Origin: Bacteroidota bacterium
Lineage (GTDB): Bacteria; Bacteroidota; Bacteroidia; Chitinophagales; Chitinophagaceae
Assembly: GCA_947460595.1 (NCBI GenBank)
Contig: CANHGS010000001.1
Coordinates: forward strand, 248,001-312,000
Length of the DNA: 64,000 bases
Direction of reading: 5' to 3'
Under the pieces are notes generated by a model. The model made no database searches, was not told the origin of the DNA, and saw nothing but the letters and a program-made list of their open reading frames with translations. How positions within the stretch are numbered: the first letter of the stretch is position 1; the number at the start of each line of letters is the position of its first letter. Below are positions 45,001 through 52,623 of this stretch, in pieces. The position numbers were made by a program, and so were the translations under genes.

Positions 45001-45192
45001 CTTGCTGGTTTGTATGGGGTTGCATCAAGTGGTCAGAATGCGCCAAGCAAACAAGCCATTGAAACACTAGCAGACCTTGGCGGTCAGGCCGATGTTCAAT
45101 TGGCTAAGCTGAAAAAGATTTTGACCCAAGACCTGAAGTCTTATAACAAAATGATCAATGAAAAGCAAGTTCCGGTGATAGGAATTAAATAA
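42043..45192 (+). CDS. Large exported Asp-box (BNR) repeat beta-propeller protein
   Basis: 1049 residues with a signal peptide (ending GLVAQ). At least nine S/T-x-D-x-G-x-T-W-type Asp boxes, e.g. KTTDGGSNW, RSDDAGKTW, KTTDGGKTW, KSVDGGETW, VSNDGGETW, RSRDGGKTF, KSEDYGKTW, define two sortilin/VPS10-like beta-propellers (about 40-740). After an Arg/Gly-rich stretch (GGGRRRNRGGGG, about 765) come a beta-sandwich and a helical C-terminal tail. Often called a glycosyl hydrolase, but no sialidase catalytic set is evident. GGAGGAG follows the stop directly, then a heptamer repeat array. Confidence 0.88.
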   Translation: MRKSILLSACACLLLTGLVAQKKQVKTSTSPAVETNADSALFSKVKFRQMGPFRGGRSGSVAGSYKNKMNFYFGSTGGGVWKTTDGGSNWKNISDKYFGGSIGSVAVAQSDENILYVGEGESTMRGNVAEGLGGIWRSDDAGKTWRNLGLKDGRHITRIIIHPRDPNTVWVGVMGHLFGPNEERGVYKTTDGGKTWKKMLYANNQTGCSDLVMEPGNPNVMYAGMWHVIRTPYSMESGGEGSGIYKSVDGGETWKNISTNKGFPKGVWGIVGVAIAPSNTDKIFAIVENANGGLFVSNDGGETWNLNCSDNNIRQRAWYYTKVYVDPKNENLVYCPNVEFMRSRDGGKTFTSVSTPHGDHHDLWIDPEDGNRMIVADDGGAQISYDAASNWSSLMNQPTAQIYRVSTDNAFPYNILGAQQDNGTFRMKSRTNGAGITERDWEGTAGAESGYVIADPSNPDIVYGGNYGGYLSRLDHKTGENRAINVWPDNPMGAGADVLKYRFQWNFPFFFSPHNPKRLYAGGNHLFVTENEGQSWETISPDLTTNDKTKQVSSGGPITKDNTSVEYYCTIFTGTESALEKDLLWIGSDDGVLSMSKNGGKNWENVTPPAAGKWMMWNCIETDPFKKGTVYVVGTKYKSDDFTPYLFKSEDYGKTWTTITNGINKMHFTRALRADHKRAGLLYAGTEYGMYISYDYGSNWKPFQLNLPIVPITDLTIKENDLIVATQGRAFWVLDDLTVLQEKDHAGLANNLHVFTVNDAYRSEGGGRRRNRGGGGTIQNIGENPLSGVVFNYTLKNANDSSKLSISIYDKQSKLIKTFSTKAKDAADKLEVNDGLNQFAWDQNYPEGEKTDGMILWNGGVGAVKAAPGKYSARFRYGKDSVDVPFVIKNNPNYKATEADYDAQVTFLLQVRDKFNEVQKGIKNLRSVRTQINEFNAKLDSNGTKELKQMGDSINKQLTAIEEALYQTKAKSFQDVLNFPIRLNDKLAGLYGVASSGQNAPSKQAIETLADLGGQADVQLAKLKKILTQDLKSYNKMINEKQVPVIGIK

Positions 45193-45239
45193 GGAGGAGC
45201 TTTTTACTTGTGAGGTAATTTTCTTTTTTGAGAAGATTT

Positions 45240-45306
45240 AGTGAAGAAAGTGAAGAGATAAGAGTGAAGAGAGGAGGAAGAAAGTGAAGAGTGAAGAGTG
45301 AAAAGT
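45240..45306 (+). repeat. Heptamer-based purine-rich repeat array after the Asp-box gene
   Basis: Copies of AGTGAAG mixed with GAGATAAGAG and GAGAGGAGGAAGAA, the same modules and order as in the tig 3' array 44 kb away. It lies on the mRNA strand of the upstream gene, between its stop codon (45192) and its terminator (45341-45372). One perfect AGGAGG inside the array. Confidence 0.9.
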
Positions 45307-45340
45307 GCAGGCTGAATTGTTTTGCGACTATGATTTTTAA

Positions 45341-45372
45341 AATCCCCTCGACTGCTCGAGGGGATTTTTTTT
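45341..45372 (+). terminator. Strong terminator between two repeat arrays
   Basis: Perfect 11-bp stem AATCCCCTCGA / TCGAGGGGATT, loop CTGC, followed by T8. Convergent genes flank it, so it may serve both. Repeat polarity reverses across it. Confidence 0.88.
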
Positions 45373-45400
45373 GAATGAGCTTTAATAAATAACTAATAAC

Positions 45401-45560
45401 TAAAACCTAGGCGCAGCCTAGGTCAACTCGTTTACAGAGATCGCTGTGCATTCTTCACTCTTCACTCTTCGTTCTTCACTAAAAACCTAGGCGCAGCCTA
45501 GGTCAACTCGTTTACAGAGATCACTGTGCATTCTTCACTCTTCACTCTTCGTTCTTCACT
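45401..45560 (-). repeat. Two tandem 80-bp units with a hairpin and a heptamer tract
   Basis: Copies 45401-45480 and 45481-45560 differ at only two positions. Each unit holds a perfect hairpin ACCTAGGC-GCA-GCCTAGGT (45405-45423 in the first), a near-palindrome ACAG-A-GATC-R-CTGT, and a pyrimidine tract of TTCACTC heptamers. On the minus strand, that of the downstream DUF5916 gene, the tract reads AGTGAAG, so both units lie in that gene's 3' untranslated region. Confidence 0.92.
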
Positions 45561-45584
45561 AAAAACACCTCTACCAGAGAATGA

Positions 45585-47816
45585 TTACAAGTTGAGCCAG
45601 TAGTTCAACTTGAAGACTATCGCACGATTCTTGTTCCGGAATAGCGGATCAGTAAAATAATTATCCGTGTATACCAAGAAGAAATCACTCATCGGTTTGT
45701 AGCGGTATTGCAAACGGCTATTGATATTAAAATTATTACGCTGGGTATTGTATTGTAAGAAAGTAGTCCAGAATAATTTGGTATTGAAATTGTATTCAAT
45801 CCTTGGTGCAATCAAAAAAAGTTCATTGCTGCCATATCCCTCAGGGAATTGCAAACGGTTATAGTTCAATTGCAGGGCTACATTCAAATGTGGTTGTTTG
45901 CGCAAATTAATGGTAGTGCTGATTCCTTGATAATTTCCATTGTAGAATCCACCTCCATTCAATCGTACCATAATATTGATTTTCTTTCTAAAATCAGAAC
46001 GATAGCCAAATCCAAATTGGTTGTATTTATAATTGTCTTTTGGAATGGGTTTAGCATCTGTAAAAGAAGTGGCATATAACAAATTGGTTTCATTCATAGA
46101 ACCGGTTACAAAAAGAAAACCAGTGTTCTTGAATTGAATTTGGTACTCCAATTCATTGGAACGCTCATTGAGTGAATTGTCAGGGTTAAATACTAGAAAA
46201 TTGGTTAGTTGTAAACTATGTTGATTTACTTTTCCTTTTTTTGGGAACAACTTATAACTAAAATTATTGAAGACCTGTTTGAACCCCATTCTAATTAAAG
46301 TGTCGCGGTCTGCGTCATAGTTATTGATGCGTTCCACAAACCCCATATCGGTATAAAAATTGGTACCCAAATTACCCATATCAATGACTGCACTAAAATT
46401 TCTTCCATTGTAATTGACACCTGCATTGTAATAAGCATTCTCTGTTTGAATACCTTCTTTAAAAGAATGGTGATAAGCTGCCCATCCACTCCAAGTTCCC
46501 TTTAGGTTATTGTAATTAAATTCCATACCCGCATTGCGGCCATAAGCATCTAATGGTTTTTGTTTTTTCTCAGCTTCAGAAATGCCATTCTCTCTGTTTA
46601 AAAAGTATCCTTTTATCACAGAACGTTTGAGTACCCTTTGGCTAATACTGGCAGCTGTATAATTTTCTGGTGCATAGCTACCCTGTCTTCCCGTTTGAAT
46701 ATTCATCAAACCCAGCCTAGTTCCCTTGGCAATATTTCCGGAAACCCTTGCTCCAAACAAGATGGGAATTTTATTGCCATCCTTATCTAGTCCAATGGTT
46801 CTGGAATAAAAAGGGCGAATGGGTGGAATGCCATATTGAGAAAACAAGTCTGCATTCTCTAAGAAAAAGGTTCTGCGTTCTGGGAAAAAGATATTGAACC
46901 TACTTAGGTTGGTTACCTGTTGGTCCACTTCTACCTGTGAAAAATCGGGGTTAACCGTTAGGTCTAAATTCAAAGAAGAAGTCAATGCCATTTTAGCGTC
47001 AAAACCAGCATTGCCAGAAGCGGCTGCAGCAACGCCATTCTCTTGATCACCAGTTAGATTTCCGGTAACAAAGGGAATCAGCACCATATTACTTCCTGCT
47101 GCTGGTGGTGGAGTTTTCCAAACAAGCGATCCGGTATAACCTAGGTCCATGGATTTAAAATTCTGTGGCATAGGGGTCCAGGTACTATATTCATTGGCCT
47201 TGGTATCAATGCGCACCATATTAAGACCCCAGAGTAATTTTTCTGCGGAATACCTAATGCTTTTGAATGGGATGGCAATCTCGGCCGTCCAACGGTCTGC
47301 GTATTGCTTGGTGGCTGAAAACCATTTATTGTCCCAGCTCCAAGAAGGGCCACTATCGTCATCGGCAAATGGTAATTGGTCTTCACTTTGTGCGTTAAAG
47401 GCATTAACCACAAAAAAGAAACCATTGGTTCGCTGGTTAGTGGGGTCTAATACAATGCCAATACCATCGCTGCCGTCATGACCAATATCTCTTTTTAAAG
47501 AACTGATAAAAGCTTTACCAGAATCAAAAGCCGTTACCCCAAAATAAATGAACTTGTCATCGTGTGTGATTCTGATAGAAGTTTGTCTTTGGGGTCTTCC
47601 ACCATCGGTAGGAAATTTGCGCCAGAAAGCAGACATGGTATCGGCCTTGGCCCAAATGGCTTCTGTAAACTCTCCGTCTATTTTAATGGATTCCGTAGTT
47701 TTTTGAAGATGGTATTGGTAGTCTTTTTGAAAACGCTCACCGTTTTTCTCCTGGGCAAAGAGTCCAGTAAAGCCCAATGACATTAGCGTAAGTAATAATG
47801 CGGTTTTGATAGACAT
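45585..47816 (-). CDS. DUF5916-family outer-membrane protein with CBM9-like domain
   Basis: 743 residues with a signal peptide (ending GLFAQE). The N-terminal domain (about 40-240, IKIDGEFTEAIWAKAD, DGSDGIGIVLDPTNQRTNGFFF) is a carbohydrate-binding family 9-like sandwich; the remainder, with the motif NPDFSQVEVDQQVTNLSRF..FPERRTFFLENADLF near 300-330, is the DUF5916 barrel and ends in LNYWLNL. Function unknown; carbohydrate binding is inferred from the fold only. Its 3' untranslated region contains the two 80-bp repeats. Confidence 0.88.
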   Translation of the reverse strand: MSIKTALLLTLMSLGFTGLFAQEKNGERFQKDYQYHLQKTTESIKIDGEFTEAIWAKADTMSAFWRKFPTDGGRPQRQTSIRITHDDKFIYFGVTAFDSGKAFISSLKRDIGHDGSDGIGIVLDPTNQRTNGFFFVVNAFNAQSEDQLPFADDDSGPSWSWDNKWFSATKQYADRWTAEIAIPFKSIRYSAEKLLWGLNMVRIDTKANEYSTWTPMPQNFKSMDLGYTGSLVWKTPPPAAGSNMVLIPFVTGNLTGDQENGVAAAASGNAGFDAKMALTSSLNLDLTVNPDFSQVEVDQQVTNLSRFNIFFPERRTFFLENADLFSQYGIPPIRPFYSRTIGLDKDGNKIPILFGARVSGNIAKGTRLGLMNIQTGRQGSYAPENYTAASISQRVLKRSVIKGYFLNRENGISEAEKKQKPLDAYGRNAGMEFNYNNLKGTWSGWAAYHHSFKEGIQTENAYYNAGVNYNGRNFSAVIDMGNLGTNFYTDMGFVERINNYDADRDTLIRMGFKQVFNNFSYKLFPKKGKVNQHSLQLTNFLVFNPDNSLNERSNELEYQIQFKNTGFLFVTGSMNETNLLYATSFTDAKPIPKDNYKYNQFGFGYRSDFRKKINIMVRLNGGGFYNGNYQGISTTINLRKQPHLNVALQLNYNRLQFPEGYGSNELFLIAPRIEYNFNTKLFWTTFLQYNTQRNNFNINSRLQYRYKPMSDFFLVYTDNYFTDPLFRNKNRAIVFKLNYWLNL

Positions 47817-47934
47817 AAATTCTTAGTCCCTGTTGCTACAGGATTTTGTACAAAAGAAAGCTTTCTTGTTTGCTAGGAACGTTGAACAATTGAAAACGTT
47901 ACAAATCAAGGATAAATGGTAGCTAGACTGCTTT

Positions 47935-48612
47935 TTATTCATCAAGCAAGTCTGGTCTACGTTCACGGGTGCGCTCTAAGGACTGTTCATAGCGCCATTC
48001 CTCCACCTTTTTAGGATCGCCCTGCGTGAGAATTTCTGGCACTTTGCTGCCCCTAAAATCGGCAGGCCGGGTATAAACTGGGGGAGCCAATAAATTGTCT
48101 TGAAAGGAATCAAATAGGGCAGAGGTTTCATCATTGAGCACACCAGGAATCAATCGCCCTAGGGCGTCAACTACTACAGCGGCTGCTAGTTCTCCACCAC
48201 TGAGCACATAGTCGCCAATAGAGATTTCCATGGTGATGTATTGCTGTCTAATTCTTTCATCAATGCCCTTGTAATGACCACAAATAATGAGTAGGTTCTC
48301 CATCATGGACAATTGATTGGCGCTTTGTTGGTTAAAACGGGGACCATCAGGGGTCATATAAATGATCTGGTCGTATTTGCGAACCGCTTGTAATTCATCA
48401 ATGGCATTGGCCAAGGGTTCGGGCATCATGACCATACCAGCACCTCCACCAAATTGGTAATCGTCTACCTGCATATGTTTGTTAATGGCCCACTTGCGTA
48501 GGTTATGGCAGACCACCGTGAGCAAGCCCTTTTCTTGGGCACGCTTCATAATGCTATGTCCAAAAGGACTATCTAGCAATTCTGGCACTACCGTAATAAT
48601 ATCAATATGCAT
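47935..48612 (-). CDS. trmD: tRNA (guanine-37-N1)-methyltransferase
   Basis: Methylates G37 of tRNAs reading CNN codons, preventing frameshifts. 225 residues, a SPOUT trefoil-knot enzyme: [13 protein letters not shown] start, [19 protein letters not shown], and the SAM knot [12 protein letters not shown]. In many bacteria trmD follows rpsP-rimM; here those two are 10 kb away and trmD ends a different operon, 10 bases after an S4 RNA-binding gene. Confidence 0.96.
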   Translation of the reverse strand: MHIDIITVVPELLDSPFGHSIMKRAQEKGLLTVVCHNLRKWAINKHMQVDDYQFGGGAGMVMMPEPLANAIDELQAVRKYDQIIYMTPDGPRFNQQSANQLSMMENLLIICGHYKGIDERIRQQYITMEISIGDYVLSGGELAAAVVVDALGRLIPGVLNDETSALFDSFQDNLLAPPVYTRPADFRGSKVPEILTQGDPKKVEEWRYEQSLERTRERRPDLLDE

Positions 48613-48622
48613 GTATAAAAAT

Positions 48623-49012
48623 TTATTCTTCTCCCATGAATCCTCTAATATCTCTCAAGTCTCGCTTGGTAGGTCTTCCCACTTTGCTCAAGCGTTTACC
48701 GGTTTGGAAACTAGCCGCTTGAAATTTAACCACGTCTAATTCTTCTGGTGGGGTAATGTCTTCATAGTGCTTAATGGCTTCTGGATAAGCAGCGCGTTTT
48801 TCTAATAAACCAGTTACTCGAATCACCCATTTTCTGCCTTCTGCTTTTACGTCAAACACATCTCCCATATTTACTGGCTTAGACGCTTTAACATTGGTGC
48901 CTTGCAGCTTTACTTTGCCATTGTCACAGGCGTCTGCCGCCTGGCTCCTGGTTTTAAACAAACGGATGGCCCAGAGGTATTTGTCAACGCGCAGTTTGTC
49001 TTTTGCTTCCAC
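48623..49012 (-). CDS. S4-domain RNA-binding protein, Hsp15-like
   Basis: 129 residues with an N-terminal S4 domain ([31 protein letters not shown]), then a basic tail with [15 protein letters not shown], as in HslR/Hsp15, which rescues nascent-chain-bearing 50S subunits after heat shock. The start is a GTG at 49012; no ATG precedes it in frame. Tightly packed between an M20 peptidase (5 bases) and trmD (10 bases). Confidence 0.88.
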   Translation of the reverse strand: MEAKDKLRVDKYLWAIRLFKTRSQAADACDNGKVKLQGTNVKASKPVNMGDVFDVKAEGRKWVIRVTGLLEKRAAYPEAIKHYEDITPPEELDVVKFQAASFQTGKRLSKVGRPTKRDLRDIRGFMGEE

Positions 49013-49017
49013 GGCAA

Positions 49018-50385
49018 TTATTTTCCTTCTGTATAAAACTGATGAAAATAAGGAATGGTTTCAATGCCTTTGTAGAAATTAAAAATATCAAATTTCTCGT
49101 TAGGGCTGTGCAGGTTATCAGAGTCCAAACCAAATCCCATGAATACAATTTTTAATCCCAATTCTTTTTCAAACAAAGCACAGATGGGAATGCTACCACC
49201 ACCGCGAACAGGAATAGGATCTTTGCCAAATGTGGCGTGTATGGCTTTTGCTGCAGCCTGATACGCATCAGAATCAATAGGCGTAATATAAGGTTCACCA
49301 CCATGGTGTTCTTCTGCTTTCACGGTTACACCAGCTGGCGCGATAGACTTAAAGTAGTTCAGCAATTTCTCCGTAATCACCGTAGAAGATTGATTGGGTA
49401 CCAAGCGCGCAGATATTTTGGCAAATGCCTTGGAAGGTAATACCGTCTTAGCACCTTCGCCAGTATATCCACCCCAAATTCCGTTTACTTCTAAGGTTGG
49501 ACGAATACCCGTTCTTTCATGGGTAGTATATCCTTTTTCACCCCAAAGACTACTCACACCCAAATCGGTCTTATATTCCGCTTCATCAAAAGGAGCTTTG
49601 GCCATTTTGGCACGTTCTTCAGGAGTTGCATCAATAACGCCATCATAAAAACCTGGAATGGTAATATGGTTGTTCTCATCATGACAAGAAGCAATCATTT
49701 TGGCCAGCATGGTAATGGGGTTGGCTACTGCACCGCCATAAACGCCAGAATGCAGGTCACGATTGGGTCCTGTAATTGCTACTTCAATATAACTAAGACC
49801 ACGAACACCAATATCAATAGAAGGATTTTCCATGCTCAGCATAGAAGTATCACTGATCAAAATTACATCGGCCTTTAATAATTCCTTATTGGCTTTTACA
49901 AACGTGGCCAGGTTAGGACTACCTACTTCTTCTTCTCCTTCAATCAAGAATTTCACGTTGGCAGGAAGGGTATTGGTTTGGGTCATGGTCTCCAAAGCCT
50001 TCACGTGCATATAGAATTGACCCTTGTCATCGCAGGAGCCGCGCGCAAAGATTTTTCCATCAATAATGGTTGGATCAAATGGTCCGCTTTTCCAAAGATC
50101 CAAGGGATCAGCAGGCTGTACATCATAGTGGCCATAAACCAAAATAGTTGGCTTAGCAGGGTCTATGATTTTTTCTCCATACACTATGGGGTGGCCAGCC
50201 GTTTCATAAATGGTTACCGTGTCTGCGCCAGCTTCTTGTAAACGCTGTTGCACCATTTGGGCGCAGGTTAACATGTCCGCTTTATTTTCTGTTCTAGCAC
50301 TCACACTGGGAATGCGCAAGAGTTCTAATAATTCATGGAGAAACCTTTCTTTATGTTGATCTTGGTATGCTTTCCAAACTTGCAT
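49018..50385 (-). CDS. M20-family dipeptidase
   Basis: 455 residues from the ATG at 50385 (MQVWKAYQ). A two-zinc M20 peptidase: YGHYDVQPADP (about 88-98) and GSCDDKGQ supply His and Asp, EGEEEVGS the catalytic Glu pair, and the lid domain lies at about 190-350. No signal peptide, so it probably acts on cytosolic dipeptides such as carnosine-like substrates. Fifth gene of a likely seven-gene operon running from 54063 to 47935. Confidence 0.92.
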   Translation of the reverse strand: MQVWKAYQDQHKERFLHELLELLRIPSVSARTENKADMLTCAQMVQQRLQEAGADTVTIYETAGHPIVYGEKIIDPAKPTILVYGHYDVQPADPLDLWKSGPFDPTIIDGKIFARGSCDDKGQFYMHVKALETMTQTNTLPANVKFLIEGEEEVGSPNLATFVKANKELLKADVILISDTSMLSMENPSIDIGVRGLSYIEVAITGPNRDLHSGVYGGAVANPITMLAKMIASCHDENNHITIPGFYDGVIDATPEERAKMAKAPFDEAEYKTDLGVSSLWGEKGYTTHERTGIRPTLEVNGIWGGYTGEGAKTVLPSKAFAKISARLVPNQSSTVITEKLLNYFKSIAPAGVTVKAEEHHGGEPYITPIDSDAYQAAAKAIHATFGKDPIPVRGGGSIPICALFEKELGLKIVFMGFGLDSDNLHSPNEKFDIFNFYKGIETIPYFHQFYTEGK

Positions 50386-50439
50386 AATCAATTGTTTAAA
50401 TGGTTGAAGGACAAAATTAAGTCTTATTGGTAAACCAAA

Positions 50440-51435
50440 TTATAGCAATGGTTCCAATTGGTGTTTTTTGTTAGAGACCAAGTTTTCCATGGTCCAAGCT
50501 ACTTTGTGTTCAAAGGGATGCTGTCTTACTGTGCAATCCGTTTTACTACAAATGCTACAACTAAAAGGTAGGCAACCATCTGTATGCACAAAGAGTTCTA
50601 TTCGGTCTCCAAATTCTTCTTGAATCAAGCTAGCCAATGCATCAATCTCTCTATGTGCTTCGTGTACATTTAGGTACCAAGGCACGGTAAAATGACAATC
50701 CACGTGCAAAAGGCTGCCGTATTTGATCACGCGCAGGTTGTGTAAGTCTATCCAGTTTTCCTGTTTTTTATCATTGAGTACGGCAATGAATTTATCCAGT
50801 AATTCCGTATCGGCTTCGTCCATAATACCAGCTAAAGAAGAGCGGATAATCTTATAGCCATTGTAAATGATAAACAGACCCATAACACCAGCTATGGCTT
50901 TGTCTAACCAAAATAATTTGGTGAGTAACATCATACCCAATCCAACAATAATGGCGGCTGTTGAATAGGTGTCAACTTGTAAATGTTTTCCACTAGCCAT
51001 CAGTGCCATGGAATTATTCTTCTTACCAAGGTTGATGCAATAAGCACCCGCTACATAATTAATGACTGCCGTAATGCCAATCAAGACTAACCCAGTGTCT
51101 AAGCTTTCTAAGGGATTTTCATGAATCAGGTTCTGAATGGTTTCATACAAAATCATGATTCCAGCTGCTACAATTAAACCGCCTTCTACAGCAGCAGAAA
51201 CAAATTCTGCTTTACCATGTCCATAAGGGTGATCAATATCGCGCGGCTTAGCAGCAACATACAAACTATAGAGTCCAATAAAACCAGCAATGACGTTGAC
51301 AATGCTTTCCAATGCATCGGTTAAGATGGCCATGGAATGCGTAAAATAATACGCAGTAATTTTCAGCACAAAGAGTACCACACTTAGCAGGGTGATCCAT
51401 TTCTGCAGTTTCAAATTTTGTTGTGCTGATTGCAT
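50440..51435 (-). CDS. Cation diffusion facilitator (CDF) transporter with Cys-rich tail
   Basis: 331 residues with six membrane helices (about 12-200) and the CDF landmarks HPYGHGKAEF and DTYST, plus a C-terminal ferredoxin-like domain (LHNLRVIKYGSLLHVDCHFTV). CDF proteins export Zn, Fe, Co, Mn or Cd. The C-terminus carries an extra motif, CLPFSCSICSKTDCTVRQHPFEH, with four or five Cys and two His that could bind metal. It lies between an OsmC gene (18 bases) and a peptidase. Confidence 0.9.
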   Translation of the reverse strand: MQSAQQNLKLQKWITLLSVVLFVLKITAYYFTHSMAILTDALESIVNVIAGFIGLYSLYVAAKPRDIDHPYGHGKAEFVSAAVEGGLIVAAGIMILYETIQNLIHENPLESLDTGLVLIGITAVINYVAGAYCINLGKKNNSMALMASGKHLQVDTYSTAAIIVGLGMMLLTKLFWLDKAIAGVMGLFIIYNGYKIIRSSLAGIMDEADTELLDKFIAVLNDKKQENWIDLHNLRVIKYGSLLHVDCHFTVPWYLNVHEAHREIDALASLIQEEFGDRIELFVHTDGCLPFSCSICSKTDCTVRQHPFEHKVAWTMENLVSNKKHQLEPLL

Positions 51436-51453
51436 AATGCTGTTTGGGCTGAA

Positions 51454-51864
51454 CTAGATCAACTCAACACGGTGGTTGATGGGGCAGTGTTTGGCCAACA
51501 TAGCAGAGACCCCACAATACTTGTCCATAGACAAAGAAACAGCCCTTTGTAATTTATCTAAATCTTCTGCAGCTACATCTGCACGATACACCAAATTGAT
51601 GAATGTGAAAGTCTTTGGATGTTCGTCAGTTTGCTCCGCTTCTGCAGATACTTCTACCTTATTAAAATCTACTTTCATTTTTTTCAAAATGTCTACTACA
51701 TCCATGCCACTACAGCCACAAAGACCAGCTAATACCATTTTTTTGGGGCTCATGCCAGAATCCATACTACCGCCTTCTAGGGTGGTATCCATTCTCACTG
51801 TATGACCATTATCTGATGTGGCATCAAAAGCCAACGCGTCTACCCAGTTTGCTGTTATTTTCAT
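51454..51864 (-). CDS. OsmC-family peroxiredoxin-like protein
   Basis: 136 residues of the OsmC/Ohr fold: MDSGMSPKKMVLAGLCGCSGMDVVDILKKMK contains the first redox Cys pair region (CGCS, about 52-55), and the second conserved Cys is in DKYCGVSAMLAKHCPI. Acts on organic hydroperoxides in related proteins, though this is the YhfA-like branch whose function is less clear. 8 bases upstream of the SOD stop on the same strand, so the two are co-transcribed antioxidant genes. Confidence 0.88.
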   Translation of the reverse strand: MKITANWVDALAFDATSDNGHTVRMDTTLEGGSMDSGMSPKKMVLAGLCGCSGMDVVDILKKMKVDFNKVEVSAEAEQTDEHPKTFTFINLVYRADVAAEDLDKLQRAVSLSMDKYCGVSAMLAKHCPINHRVELI

Positions 51865-51872
51865 AAGAAAGA

Positions 51873-52607
51873 TTAAAGGGATTCAAATCTAGTTTCTACA
51901 AAACGCCAATTCACGGTATTCCACCATGCATTAATATATTCAGGGCGTTTGTTCTGGTATTTCAAATAATAAGCGTGTTCCCAAACGTCTAAACCAAGAA
52001 TGGGACTACCCTTTAGTTCAGATACATCCATCAAAGGATTGTCTTGATTGGGAGTTGAACCCACTACCAATTTTTTATCAGCATTCAGCACCAACCATGC
52101 CCAACCACTTCCAAATCTATTTTTACCAGCGTCTGTGAATTGTGTTTTAAATGCCTCAACGGAACCAAAAGATTGTGCAATGGCAGCGGCTAATTTTCCC
52201 TGAGGTTGTTGACCGGCAGGAGCAGCCATACACTGCCAAAACAACTCGTGGTTATAATGACCACCTGCATTGTTGCGCATTTTAGTAGAGTATTTTGAAA
52301 CGCCACGCAATAGGTTTTCTAAACTAGTGGCATTGGTATCTACTTTTTCTGCCACTACCGCATCGGCCAAATTTTTAGCATAAGTAGCAGCGTGTTTGCT
52401 ATAGTGAATCTCCATGGTCATGGTATCAATCACTGGTTCCAAGGCCTTATAATCATAGGGAAGTGGTTGTTGCACAAATGGATTAGCAGCAAAACCATTG
52501 GCCATACCTGCTAGAGTTGGCAATGCGCTAAGGGTAAAACCCGCAGCGATGGCTGCTTTGCCAGTATTGGCAATAAAAGCTCTGCGGCTATGTTGTTTGT
52601 TTTCCAT
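51873..52607 (-). CDS. sodA: Exported Fe/Mn superoxide dismutase with Tat signal
   Basis: Dismutates superoxide to H2O2. 244 residues from the ATG at 52607. A twin-arginine signal SRRAFIANTGK (7-17) and a hydrophobic stretch (18-36) predict folded export to the periplasm, unusual for this enzyme. Metal ligands: His68, His120 (GGHYNHELFW), Asp207 and His211 (LDVWEHAYY). Gly115-Gly116 and Gln188 (TPNQDNPL) give a Mn-type or cambialistic signature rather than a strict Fe type. Gap to the LptF/G-like gene 16 bases. Confidence 0.92.
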   Translation of the reverse strand: MENKQHSRRAFIANTGKAAIAAGFTLSALPTLAGMANGFAANPFVQQPLPYDYKALEPVIDTMTMEIHYSKHAATYAKNLADAVVAEKVDTNATSLENLLRGVSKYSTKMRNNAGGHYNHELFWQCMAAPAGQQPQGKLAAAIAQSFGSVEAFKTQFTDAGKNRFGSGWAWLVLNADKKLVVGSTPNQDNPLMDVSELKGSPILGLDVWEHAYYLKYQNKRPEYINAWWNTVNWRFVETRFESL

Positions 52608-52623
52608 ATTGATTGATTTATGG

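Noticed and set aside
42043..45192. Sialidase or glycosyl hydrolase
   Set aside because: Asp boxes show a beta-propeller but no catalytic Arg triad or Tyr/Glu pair could be identified.
45401..45560. Insertion sequence ends
   Set aside because: No transposase frame and direct rather than inverted order of the two copies.
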